The notes under the pieces are model-generated. The model was not told where the DNA came from. It saw only the letters and a program-made list of their open reading frames with translations, and ran no database searches. A stretch of DNA of 64,000 bases from Belnapia sp. F-4-1 (GTDB lineage: Bacteria; Pseudomonadota; Alphaproteobacteria; Acetobacterales; Acetobacteraceae): positions 4,421,430-4,485,429 of the forward strand of contig NZ_KN676113.1 of NCBI RefSeq assembly GCF_000802185.1, in the 5' to 3' direction. Below are positions 55,233 through 63,511 of this stretch, piece by piece. Every line of letters starts with the position of its first letter. Position 1 is the stretch's first letter. The position numbers and the translations under genes were made by a program.

Positions 55233-56125
55233 GGCAGGCCGCCGCCCTGGTGCTGGCCTTGCTGGCGGCGGGCTGCGACCGTCAGGCGCCGGCGCCAACT
55301 TCGGCCGGCCGCTACATGTTGGGCGAACCCTATGCAATGGGCGGCGTGTGGTCCTATCCGCGCGAAGATTTCGGCCTGGAGGAGGGTGGTGTTGCCGCGG
55401 TGCTGCCGCGTGGCCGGCCAGGACAGCGCACCGCCAATGGCGAGGCCTATGACCCGGACCGGCTGGTCGCCGCGCACCGGACCTTGCAGCTTCCGGCGAT
55501 CATCTCGGTCTGGAACCTGGAGAACGGGCGGGAGATCAAGGTCCGGGTGAATGACCGGGGGCCGGCGCAGCCCGGGCGGGTCGTCGGCCTGTCGCCGCGG
55601 GCGGCGCAGTTGCTTGGCATTCCGGATAATGGCGCGGCGCAGGTGCGCATCCGCGTTGAAACCGGGCCGAGCCAGGCGCTGGCCGGAGCACTGCCGAATG
55701 CGGAGCGGCCGGCGATCGCGGTGGCCGCCGCGCCCCGGGCCACGGTCGAGACCGAGGCGCTGCCGCCGCTGGCCGGGACGCGGGAGGCGGGCGGGCGTGT
55801 CGCCCCGATCCGGGCCACGGCGCGCCCGGTCGCCGATGTCCGGCCGGAGCCGCCACCCGATCCGCTGCCGGAGACAGTCACCAGCCGACCGGCACAGCCC
55901 GGGCGGCTGGTGGTCGAGGCCGGCAGTTTCTTCCGCCGCGACTTGGCGCAGCGGCAAGCGGCGCGCATCCCGGGCGTGCGGCCGCGGGTCGAGCCCTTCG
56001 GCGGCGGGCGGCAGCCACAATACCGGGTGGTCACCGGGTCCTTCCCCGATATCGCCGCCGCCGACCGGGCGGTGGGGGCGGTGCTGCGGGCAGGCCTCCC
56101 GGAGGTTCGGCTGCTGGTCGAATAG
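55229..56125 (+). CDS. rlpA: RlpA-type lipoprotein with SPOR domain
   Basis: 298 residues if read from the TTG that overlaps the mltB-type stop codon. This gives a lipoprotein signal (LVLALLAAGC, lipobox LAAGC), and no other start gives a complete signal. The double-psi beta-barrel follows: GVWSYPREDFGLEEGG, TANGEAYD, AAHRTLQLPAII, VRVNDRGP, LSPRAAQLLGI. After a proline-rich linker comes a SPOR domain (VEAGSFFRRDLAQRQAARI, YRVVTGSF) that binds denuded glycan at the septum. RlpA cuts or regulates such glycans and pairs well with the lytic transglycosylase upstream. Confidence 0.85.
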   Translation: MRQAAALVLALLAAGCDRQAPAPTSAGRYMLGEPYAMGGVWSYPREDFGLEEGGVAAVLPRGRPGQRTANGEAYDPDRLVAAHRTLQLPAIISVWNLENGREIKVRVNDRGPAQPGRVVGLSPRAAQLLGIPDNGAAQVRIRVETGPSQALAGALPNAERPAIAVAAAPRATVETEALPPLAGTREAGGRVAPIRATARPVADVRPEPPPDPLPETVTSRPAQPGRLVVEAGSFFRRDLAQRQAARIPGVRPRVEPFGGGRQPQYRVVTGSFPDIAAADRAVGAVLRAGLPEVRLLVE

Positions 56126-56235
56126 CGTCCCGCAAGCCACGCCAAGCGCTCGATTTTGAGCCGGCGCACACAAGCCCTTGAGCGGCGGGGGTGCAACGGC
56201 GTATGCGATGCGCACCGCACCGGAGTCCGCCTGTC

Positions 56236-57495
56236 ATGTCCTCCCGCCCTGATGCCCCGAAGCCCGGCGTCCTGGGTTCCACCCGCCGCGGCTTGGTCCT
56301 GCCCGTCGCCGCGGCGCTGACCGCCGCCAGCCTGCCGGCCCTCGCCCAGCCGCGGAATGCCCCACGGTCGGGTGCCGCCGGCGCGCGCAATGCGCCCGCT
56401 GGCCCGGCGCCGACCCCGGCGAATACGCCGCTCGGCCCCTTCGACACCATCGCCCGCCAAGCGCTCATCATCGATGCCGATACCGATGCGGTTCTACTCG
56501 AGAAGAATGCCGATGAGCGAATGCCGCCATCCTCCATGTCGAAGCTGATGACCATGTACATGGTCTTCAGCATGCTGAAGGAAGGCCGGCTCAAGCTGGA
56601 TCAGGAGCTGCCGGTCAGCGAGCGCGCCTGGCGCATGCAGGGCAGCAAGATGTTCGTCCAGATTGGCGGCACCGTGCCGGTGGAGGCGCTGATCCGCGGC
56701 GTCATCGTTCAGTCGGGCAACGATGCCTGCATCGTCCTGGCCGAGGGCATTGCCGGCTCGGAGCAGCAGTTCGCCGAAATGATGAACGAGAAGGGCAAGC
56801 AGATCGGCCTGACCGACAGCACCTTCCGCAACTCGACCGGCTGGCCCGACCCGGAGCATCGGATGACCTGCCGTGACCTCGCTCGGGTTGCCCGGCATAT
56901 CATCAACGACTTCCCGGAATACTATAAGTACTACAACGAGCGCAGCTTCACCTGGAACAACATCTCCCAGGAGAACCGCAACCCGACGCTGGCGCGCGTC
57001 CCCGGCGCCGACGGCCTCAAGACCGGCCATACCGAGGAGGCCGGCTATGGCCTCACCGCCAGCGCCAAGCGGGGCGACCGGAGGCTGATCCTGATCTTCA
57101 ATGGCCTGCCCACCATGCGGGCGCGCGGCGAGGAGAGCGAGCGGCTGCTGGAATGGGGCTTCCGCGAATTCGAGAATGTCGTTCTGTTTCGTGCTGCCGA
57201 CGTGATCGAGGAGGTGCCGGTGCATCTTGGCGACCGCAAGACGGTGCCGCTGGTCGGCGGCAAGGATGTGGTCGTCACCCTGCCGCGGCAGTGGCGCCAG
57301 CGGCTGCAGGCCAAGCTGCGCTATGACGCGCCGATCACAGCCCCGGTGCTGAAGGGGCAGGAGCTTGGTCGTTTGGAGGTCGGTGGCCAGGGCGTGCCGA
57401 ATCTTTCCCTGCCGCTGCTGGCCGGGGCCGATGTCGACAAGCTCGGCCTCGTCTCGCGCATCCCGGCGGTGATCGGCCGCTGGATCGGCGGCTGA
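56236..57495 (+). CDS. D-alanyl-D-alanine carboxypeptidase (PBP5/6 type)
   Basis: 419 residues from the ATG of MSSRPDAPK; a longer frame starts at 56191. Signal region LVLPVAAALTAASLPALAQ. The penicillin-binding motifs are SMSK (SxxK), SGND (SxN) and KTGHTEEAGYG (KTG). A C-terminal beta domain follows. It trims the terminal D-Ala from peptidoglycan stem peptides in the periplasm. It follows rlpA by about 110 bases and overlaps tmk (TGATG). Confidence 0.95.
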   Translation: MSSRPDAPKPGVLGSTRRGLVLPVAAALTAASLPALAQPRNAPRSGAAGARNAPAGPAPTPANTPLGPFDTIARQALIIDADTDAVLLEKNADERMPPSSMSKLMTMYMVFSMLKEGRLKLDQELPVSERAWRMQGSKMFVQIGGTVPVEALIRGVIVQSGNDACIVLAEGIAGSEQQFAEMMNEKGKQIGLTDSTFRNSTGWPDPEHRMTCRDLARVARHIINDFPEYYKYYNERSFTWNNISQENRNPTLARVPGADGLKTGHTEEAGYGLTASAKRGDRRLILIFNGLPTMRARGEESERLLEWGFREFENVVLFRAADVIEEVPVHLGDRKTVPLVGGKDVVVTLPRQWRQRLQAKLRYDAPITAPVLKGQELGRLEVGGQGVPNLSLPLLAGADVDKLGLVSRIPAVIGRWIGG

Positions 57496-58115
57496 TGGGG
57501 CGGGGCCGCTTCATCACGTTGGAAGGCGGGGAGGGGGCGGGGAAGTCCACCCAGGCCGGGCGGCTCGTCACGGCGCTCGAGGCGGAGGGCATCCCCGTGC
57601 TCCGCACGCGGGAGCCGGGCGGGGCGCCGGGGGCGGAGGCGATCCGCTCCGTATTGCTCGGGCAGGGGCCGTGGGACGGGATTGCGGAGTGCATGCTGCA
57701 CTTCGCCGCGCGGCGGGAGCATGTGGAGCGGACCATCGGGCCGGCGCTCGCCGCCGGGACCTGGGTGGTCTCCGATCGCTTCGCCGACTCGACCCTCGCC
57801 TACCAGTGCTTCGGGCAGGGCGTGCCCCGGCACGTCTTCGACGCGCTGGCGGCGGTTGCGCTGGAGGGGCTCAGGCCCGACCTTACGCTGGTGATGGAGA
57901 TTGACCCCGAGGCGGGCCTCGCCCGCGCCGCCGCCCGCGGCGATGCCAATCGCTATGAAGCGATGGATGCCGCCTTCCATGCCCGCGTCCGCGACGGCTT
58001 CCGCGCCATCGCAGCGGCGGAGCCGGATCGCTGCCTGCTGCTGGACGCGACCGGCACGCCGGAAGGCGTCGCCGCCGACATCTTGAAGGCCGTCCGCGCC
58101 CGCCTGCTGCCGTGA
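57495..58115 (+). CDS. tmk: thymidylate kinase
   Basis: 206 residues: FITLEGGEGAGKSTQ (P-loop), TREPGGAPGAEAIR (DR-x-like lid start), DRFADSTLAYQCFGQG. It makes dTDP from dTMP. The start overlaps the carboxypeptidase stop, and the stop overlaps the holB GTG, an arrangement common to many proteobacteria. Confidence 0.95.
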   Translation: MGRGRFITLEGGEGAGKSTQAGRLVTALEAEGIPVLRTREPGGAPGAEAIRSVLLGQGPWDGIAECMLHFAARREHVERTIGPALAAGTWVVSDRFADSTLAYQCFGQGVPRHVFDALAAVALEGLRPDLTLVMEIDPEAGLARAAARGDANRYEAMDAAFHARVRDGFRAIAAAEPDRCLLLDATGTPEGVAADILKAVRARLLP

Positions 58116-59128
58116 CGCCGCCCGAACCTCGCGCCAATCCCGAGCTCGTCGGGCATGACGATGCCGCGCGCACGCTGGAGGAAGCCGCCCGCTCCGGCCG
58201 GCTGCCGCATGCCTGGCTGATCGCGGGGCCCTCCGGAGTCGGTAAGACGACGCTCGCCTATCGCTTCGCCCGCTGGCTGCTCGCCGGGCTGCCGCCGGCG
58301 CGGCCGGGGCGGGTGCCGCTCTATTTGCCGGAGGAGCACCCGGTCTTCCGCCGCGTCGCTGCCGGCGCCCATGCCGACCTGTTCAGCATGGCGCCCAATG
58401 CCGGCGAGCGTGGCAAGAAGGAGGTGCTCCGGGCCGATGATGCCCGCGCCGCGCTTCGCTTCATGGCAATGACGGCGGCCGAGGGCGGCTGGCGCGCCGT
58501 GGTCGTCGAGGAGCTGGAGCGGGCGGAGCGTGAGGTCGTCCCCAACATCCTGCTGAAAACGCTGGAGGAGCCGCCGCCACGCACCGTGCAATTGCTCGTC
58601 ACCAGCGCGCCGGACCGGCTGCTGCCGACCATCCGCAGCCGCTGCCGGCGGCTCGACCTGGCACCGCTGCCCGATGCGGCGATGGAGGAGCTGCTCGGCC
58701 GCTGGTTGCCAGAGTTGGGCGGGCCGGAGCGGGCCGGGCTCGCCCGCATCGCCGATGGCTGCCCGGGCAGGGCGCTGCTGCTGGCGGAGGGCGAGGGGCT
58801 CGCCCTACAATCCCTAGTTGATGAGGTGATGGCCGGCCTGCCGCGGCTCGACCCGCGCCGGGCGCAGGACATCGCCGACCGGGTGACGGCGCGGCGGGAC
58901 GCGGCGGCGCTCACCACCTTCATGGCCCTGCTGCGCCGGGGGATGGCGGCCGGGCTTCGCGGCGCGGCGCGCGAGGGCACGGCGCTGCGCTGGGCCGAGG
59001 GGCGCTCGCTTGCCGAGTGGTCCACCCTGTGGGAGAAGCTGGGCCGCCTCGCGGACGAGACGGAGCGGTTGAACCTCGACCGCAAGCAGGCCGTCCTGAG
59101 CAGCCTCGGGATGCTCGCGGTCCGCTGA
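58112..59128 (+). CDS. holB: DNA polymerase III delta' subunit
   Basis: 338 residues from a GTG overlapping the tmk stop. A clamp-loader AAA+ protein: LVGHDDAARTLEEA, SGRLPHAWLIAGPSGVGKTTLAYRF (P-loop), VVVEELERAEREVVPNILLKTLEEPPPRTVQLLVTS (with sensor region), TIRSRCRRLDL. The usual four-cysteine zinc module is not visible. It works with HolA and DnaX to load the beta clamp. Confidence 0.92.
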   Translation: MTPPEPRANPELVGHDDAARTLEEAARSGRLPHAWLIAGPSGVGKTTLAYRFARWLLAGLPPARPGRVPLYLPEEHPVFRRVAAGAHADLFSMAPNAGERGKKEVLRADDARAALRFMAMTAAEGGWRAVVVEELERAEREVVPNILLKTLEEPPPRTVQLLVTSAPDRLLPTIRSRCRRLDLAPLPDAAMEELLGRWLPELGGPERAGLARIADGCPGRALLLAEGEGLALQSLVDEVMAGLPRLDPRRAQDIADRVTARRDAAALTTFMALLRRGMAAGLRGAAREGTALRWAEGRSLAEWSTLWEKLGRLADETERLNLDRKQAVLSSLGMLAVR

Positions 59129-59139
59129 AAGACGCAGCC

Positions 59140-60660
59140 ATGGCAACGAAATACTTCACCACCCCGATCTATTACGTGAACGACCGGCCCCATATCGGCC
59201 ATGCCTACACTTCGCTCGCCACCGATGTGATGGCCCGCTGGGCGAGGCTCTCGGGCGAGGAGGTCTTCTTCCTGACCGGCACGGACGAGCACGGGCAGAA
59301 GGTGGAGAAGGCCGCGCAGGATGCGGGGATGGACCCGCAGGGGTTCACCGACCGGGTGAGCCAGCATTTCCGCGACTTGGCCGCGACCATGGGCTTCTCC
59401 AACGACGACTTCATCCGCACCACGGAGCCGCGCCACAAGGCGGCCTGCCAGGCGCTGTGGGAGGAGCTGGTCCGGCGGGACGAAATCTATCTCGGCCATT
59501 ACGAGGGCTGGTACGCGGTGCGGGACGAGGCCTTCTACGGCCCGGACGAGACCGAGGAGCGGGACGGGAAGCGCTTCGCCCCGACCGGCGCGCCGGTGGA
59601 GTGGGTGCGGGAGCCGAGCTACTTCTTCCGCCTCTCCAAATGGGGCCCCTGGCTGCTCGACTTCTACCGGGAGAATCCGGACTTCATCGCCCCCGCCTCG
59701 CGGCGGAACGAGGTGATGCGCTTCGTGGAGGGCGGGCTGCAGGACCTGTCCATCAGCCGGACCAGCTTCACCTGGGGCATCCCGGTGCCGGGCGACCCGG
59801 CGCATGTGATGTATGTCTGGCTGGATGCGTTGACCAACTACATCACCGCCGCAGGCTACCCGGACACCTCAGCCGAGCGCTGGCGGTTCTGGCCGGCGGA
59901 TGTGCATGTGGTCGGGAAGGACATCGTCCGCTTCCATGCCATCTACTGGCCTGCCTTCCTGCAGGCGGCGGGGCTCGCGCCGCCGCGGCGGGTCTTCGCC
60001 CATGGCTGGTGGACCAATGAGGGGCAGAAGATCTCGAAGAGCCTCGGCAACGTCATCGACCCTGTGACGCTGGTCGAGGAGTACGGGCTCGATCCGGTGC
60101 GGTACTTCCTGCTGCGCGAGGTGCCCTTCGGCAGTGACGGCGACTTCTCCCGCTTGGCGCTGATCGGGCGGCTCAACGGGGAGTTGGCAGATACGCTGGG
60201 CAACTTGGCGAACCGGACGCTCTCGCTGATCCAGCGGAATTGCGGCGGCGCGCTGCCGGCCGCGGCCGAAGCGGCCGAGGGGGATGCGGAGCTGATTTCC
60301 GGACTCGGGAGCCTCCCGGCGCGGGTCGGCGGGCATCTCGCGCGGCAGGAATTCCACCTGGCGCTGGAGGCGATCCTCGCGGAGGCGCGGGCGGCGAATG
60401 GCTACATCACCCTCCAGGCGCCCTGGGCGCTGAAGAAGACCGACCCCGTGCGCATGGCGGTGGTGCTGCGGCACCTGCATACCGCGCTGCGGGTCTTCGC
60501 CACCGTGCTGCAGCCCTTCATGCCGGGGACCATGGCGGCGATGCTCGACCAGCTCGGGGTACCGGCGGAGGGCAGGGGGCTCGATGCCCTCGCCGTGCCG
60601 CTGCCCGAGGGCACGGCGCTGCCGCCGCCCGCCCCGCTCTTCCGCAAGGTCGAAGCCTGA
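59140..60660 (+). CDS. metG: methionyl-tRNA synthetase
   Basis: 506 residues from the ATG of MATKYFTTPIYYVND; the upstream open frame overlaps holB. Class I synthetase: PHIGHAY (HIGH-type), FLTGTDEHGQKVEKAA, WGIPVPGDPAHVMYVWLDALTNY, KDIVRFHAIYWPAFL and GQKISKSLGNVIDP (KMSKS, here KISKS). The four-Cys zinc module is reduced, which fits the shorter type without a C-terminal dimer domain. Confidence 0.95.
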   Translation: MATKYFTTPIYYVNDRPHIGHAYTSLATDVMARWARLSGEEVFFLTGTDEHGQKVEKAAQDAGMDPQGFTDRVSQHFRDLAATMGFSNDDFIRTTEPRHKAACQALWEELVRRDEIYLGHYEGWYAVRDEAFYGPDETEERDGKRFAPTGAPVEWVREPSYFFRLSKWGPWLLDFYRENPDFIAPASRRNEVMRFVEGGLQDLSISRTSFTWGIPVPGDPAHVMYVWLDALTNYITAAGYPDTSAERWRFWPADVHVVGKDIVRFHAIYWPAFLQAAGLAPPRRVFAHGWWTNEGQKISKSLGNVIDPVTLVEEYGLDPVRYFLLREVPFGSDGDFSRLALIGRLNGELADTLGNLANRTLSLIQRNCGGALPAAAEAAEGDAELISGLGSLPARVGGHLARQEFHLALEAILAEARAANGYITLQAPWALKKTDPVRMAVVLRHLHTALRVFATVLQPFMPGTMAAMLDQLGVPAEGRGLDALAVPLPEGTALPPPAPLFRKVEA

Positions 60661-60663
60661 ACG

Positions 60664-61440
60664 ATGCTCGTCGATAGCCATTGCCATCTCGACTACTTCA
60701 CTGAGGCCGAGATCGAAGGGATCGTTGGCCGGGCCCGCGAGGCGGGCGTCGGCCTGCTGGTCACCATCGGCGTGCGGGTCGGCCAGGCGGCGGCGGTGAA
60801 GGCGCTGGCCGAGCGGTTCCCGGATGTCTGGGGCACGGTCGGCGTGCATCCGCACAATGCGGGCGAGCCCGAGGGGCTGCCGACGGTCGAGGAGATCGTC
60901 GCCTTGGCCGACCACCCACGCATCATCGGCATCGGCGAGAGCGGGCTCGACTATTTCTACGATAAATCGCCCCGCGAGATGCAGCAGGAAGGGTTTCGCC
61001 GGCATATCCGGGCGGCGCGGCTGGCCGGGCTGCCGCTGGCCATCCATGCCAGGCAGGCGGATGAGGACATCATCCGCATCCTCCGCGAGGAGCACGAGGC
61101 TGGCGGCGATTTCGACTTCCTGCTGCACTGCTTCTCCTCAGGCGCCGAGCTGGCGCGGCAGGCGGTGGCGATGGGCGGCTATGTTTCCTTCTCCGGCATC
61201 CTGACCTTCCCGAAATCGCCGGAGATCCGGGCGGTGGCAGCCGAGCTGCCGGCTGACCGGCTGCTGGTGGAGACGGACAGCCCCTATCTCGCCCCGGTGC
61301 CGCTGCGCGGAAAGCGGTGCGAGCCGGCCTATGTGGCGCATACCGCGCGCGTCCTGGCCGAGGCTCGCGGCCTCAGTGGGGCTGAGGTCGAGGCGCTGAC
61401 CACGGCGAATTTCCGCCGCCTGTTCCGCAAGGTCGCCTGA
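60664..61440 (+). CDS. tatD: TatD family metal-dependent DNase
   Basis: 258 residues: LVDSHCHLDYFTE (metal), GVHPHNA, IGIGESGLDYFYD, LPLAIHARQADEDI, HCFSSGAELARQA, LVETDSPYLAPVPLRGKRCEPA. This family has 3'-5' exonuclease or D-aminoacyl-tRNA deacylase activity. It starts three bases after metG, within the tmk-holB-metG operon. Confidence 0.93.
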   Translation: MLVDSHCHLDYFTEAEIEGIVGRAREAGVGLLVTIGVRVGQAAAVKALAERFPDVWGTVGVHPHNAGEPEGLPTVEEIVALADHPRIIGIGESGLDYFYDKSPREMQQEGFRRHIRAARLAGLPLAIHARQADEDIIRILREEHEAGGDFDFLLHCFSSGAELARQAVAMGGYVSFSGILTFPKSPEIRAVAAELPADRLLVETDSPYLAPVPLRGKRCEPAYVAHTARVLAEARGLSGAEVEALTTANFRRLFRKVA

Positions 61441-61443
61441 GCC

Positions 61444-62241
61444 GTGCTGCGGGTCACCATCCTTGGCTGCGGCGGCTCCGGCGGTGTGCCGCTGATCGGC
61501 GGGGCAGGCGAGGGCGGTGAGTGGGGTGAATGCGACCCCGCCGAGCCACGCAACCGGCGCACCCGGACCTCTGCCCTGATCGAGGGGCCGGAGGGCGAGC
61601 GGCTGCTGGTCGATGCCGGGCCGGACCTGCGGCAGCAGCTGCTAGCGGTCGGCGCCGGGCGGCTGGATGCAATCCTCTTCACCCACGCCCATGCCGACCA
61701 CTGCCTCGGCATCGACGACCTGCGGCAGGTGAACCGCATTACCGGCCGGGCGCTCGACGCGTACGGAACGCGAACGACCTTGCAGAAGCTGGATGACCGG
61801 TTCGACTACGCCTTCATCGGCCCGACTCCGCCATTCTTCTACCGGCCGGCGCTCGAGGGCCGGCGCATCGCCTATGGCGACCGCTTCGAGGCGGCCGGCC
61901 TCGCAGTGGAGGTGTTCCGCCAGGACCATGGGGTGATGGACACGCTCGGCCTCCGCATCGGCCGCTTCGCCTATTCGACGGATGTGGTGATGCTGCCGGA
62001 GGAGAGCATGCCGGCGCTGGAGGGGCTGGATACCTGGGTGGTCGGCTGCTTCCAGCGCGGGCCGCACAAGGTCCACGCCAACCTGTCGCAGGTGCTCGAA
62101 TGGGTGGAGCGGCTAAAGCCGCGGCGGACGGTGCTGACGCATATGGGCACCGCGATGGACTATGCGACGCTGAAGCGGGAGTTACCGCCGCATATTGAGC
62201 CGGCGCATGACGGGCTGGTGCTGGAAGTCCCGCTGGACTGA
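61444..62241 (+). CDS. PhnP-like MBL-fold hydrolase
   Basis: 265 residues from a GTG. ILGCGGSGGVPLIGG, LLVDAGPDLRQQLL, THAHADHCLGIDDLRQV (metal motif HxHxDH), DHGVMDTLGLRIGRFAYSTD, TVLTHMGTAMDY. This is the PhnP/tRNase Z-like group that hydrolyses phosphodiesters; it regularly follows tatD in alphaproteobacteria. The exact substrate is unknown. Confidence 0.9.
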   Translation: MLRVTILGCGGSGGVPLIGGAGEGGEWGECDPAEPRNRRTRTSALIEGPEGERLLVDAGPDLRQQLLAVGAGRLDAILFTHAHADHCLGIDDLRQVNRITGRALDAYGTRTTLQKLDDRFDYAFIGPTPPFFYRPALEGRRIAYGDRFEAAGLAVEVFRQDHGVMDTLGLRIGRFAYSTDVVMLPEESMPALEGLDTWVVGCFQRGPHKVHANLSQVLEWVERLKPRRTVLTHMGTAMDYATLKRELPPHIEPAHDGLVLEVPLD

Positions 62242-62307
62242 GGTCTTCGCACCACAGCGTGCTGCGCGGAAACCACGGTCAACTGGCTGAACGTACTGCC
62301 CACAGGC

Positions 62308-62392
62308 TTAGCCACAGCCTTATCCCCAGCTCTTTTTTTTCCATAATATATCTTATCCAACAATAATGGTTGTGGACAAAGCCTGGGGACAA
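62308..62392. other. DnaA-box-like cluster around an AT-rich core (candidate origin or DnaA-controlled site)
   Basis: Five 9-mers resemble the DnaA box TTATCCACA. On the plus strand: TTAGCCACA (62309-62317), TTATCCCCA (62320-62328) and TTATCCAAC (62353-62361). On the minus strand: TTGTCCACA (62371-62379) and TTGTCCCCA (62384-62392). Between them is an AT-rich stretch with T8 and ATAATATATC (62331-62360), unusual in this GC-rich part. It lies in the 235-base gap between the MBL gene and mazG. Confidence 0.45.
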
Positions 62393-62476
62393 ACCCGGCC
62401 CGTGCCCGCCCCCGCCCATTGCACCACCTTCCCCCATCTGCGACGGGAGCCTCCGACCGACCGAGGAGCCCGCGCC

Positions 62477-63301
62477 ATGACTGATCAGCCGAAGTCCGAA
62501 GCCGCCCCCGAGGCCGCCCTTAGCCGCCTGCTCGCCATCATGGCCCAGCTACGCGCGCCGGACGGCTGCCCCTGGGATCAGGTCCAGGACTTCACCACCA
62601 TCGCGCCCTATACCATCGAGGAAGCTTATGAAGTCGCCGACGCCATCCGCCATGGGCCGGACTTCGCGGCCCTGCAGGATGAGCTGGGCGACCTGCTCTT
62701 CCAGGTCGTCTACCACGCGCAGATGGCCTCGGAGCTTGGCCGTTTCGGCTTCGCCGATGTGGCGGAGACGATCAGCGAGAAGATGATCCGCCGCCACCCG
62801 CATGTCTTCGGTGAGGCCGCCGCCCGCGATGCCGTTGCCCAGACCGCCGCCTGGGAGGTGCAGAAAGCCGCCGAGCGCGCCGCGCGGGCCGAGACCGGCA
62901 CGCTGGCGGGCGTGCCTGCCGGTCTCCCTGCCCTGACTCGGGCCGCCAAGCTGACCCGCCGGGCCGCCCGGGTCGGCTTCGACTGGCCGGATGCCGCCGC
63001 GGTGCTCGACAAGCTGGAGGAGGAAGCGGCCGAGCTGCGGGCCGAACTGCCCGGCGCCGACCCGGCGCGGCTGGCCGATGAGGTGGGCGACCTGCTCTTT
63101 GTTCTCGCCAACCTGGCACGGAAGCTGGATCTCGATGCCGAGGAATGCCTGCGCAGCGCCAATGCCAAATTCGAACGCCGCTTCCAGGGCGTCGAGGCGC
63201 GGCTGGCGCGGCGCGGACTGTCTCCGGCCGATGCATCTCTCGAGGTGATGGAAGCCGCGTGGCAGGCAGTAAAAACTGAGGAAAAACAGGATTGTAAATA
63301 G
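62477..63301 (+). CDS. mazG: nucleoside triphosphate pyrophosphohydrolase MazG
   Basis: 274 residues from the ATG of MTDQPKSEA; the longer frame reaches into the intergenic cluster. Two MazG helical domains: GCPWDQVQDF, EEAYEVADAI, ELGDLLFQVVYHAQMA, then ETISEKMIRRHPHVFG, and a second LEEEAAELRAELPG, ADEVGDLLFVLANLARKL, with FERRFQGVE near the end. It hydrolyses (d)NTPs to monophosphates and PPi, and links to house-cleaning and the stringent response. Confidence 0.93.
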   Translation: MTDQPKSEAAPEAALSRLLAIMAQLRAPDGCPWDQVQDFTTIAPYTIEEAYEVADAIRHGPDFAALQDELGDLLFQVVYHAQMASELGRFGFADVAETISEKMIRRHPHVFGEAAARDAVAQTAAWEVQKAAERAARAETGTLAGVPAGLPALTRAAKLTRRAARVGFDWPDAAAVLDKLEEEAAELRAELPGADPARLADEVGDLLFVLANLARKLDLDAEECLRSANAKFERRFQGVEARLARRGLSPADASLEVMEAAWQAVKTEEKQDCK

Positions 63302-63454
63302 CTTCACAAGCGGCTTGAGCGCATCATTGCTAGCACCGGAAAGGCTTTCACACCGTTATGTCAAATATTTACACACGCAGTGAAGGCTTTTCGCGGGCGC
63401 TAAGCGCCAGTTCAGGCAGCAAAGAACTTTTCAAGAACTAATCGGAAACGCCGA

Positions 63455-63481
63455 GGAGCGGCCCGCTTAGCGGGCCGCTCC
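63455..63481. terminator. hairpin between convergent mazG and pirin genes
   Basis: GGAGCGGCCCGC / GCGGGCCGCTCC with 12-base arms and a 3-base loop, 30 bases after the pirin stop. A smaller hairpin GGCGC-TAA-GCGCC lies at 63396-63408, nearer mazG. Neither has a long T-run. No gene lies in 63302-63511. Confidence 0.6.
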
Positions 63482-63511
63482 AGCCCGTGGATTATCTGGT
63501 CGGGGTAGGCG

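Noticed and set aside
58321-59805. 494-codon minus-strand frame across holB and metG
   Set aside because: It spans two real genes on the other strand and has a serine/arginine-rich shadow composition.
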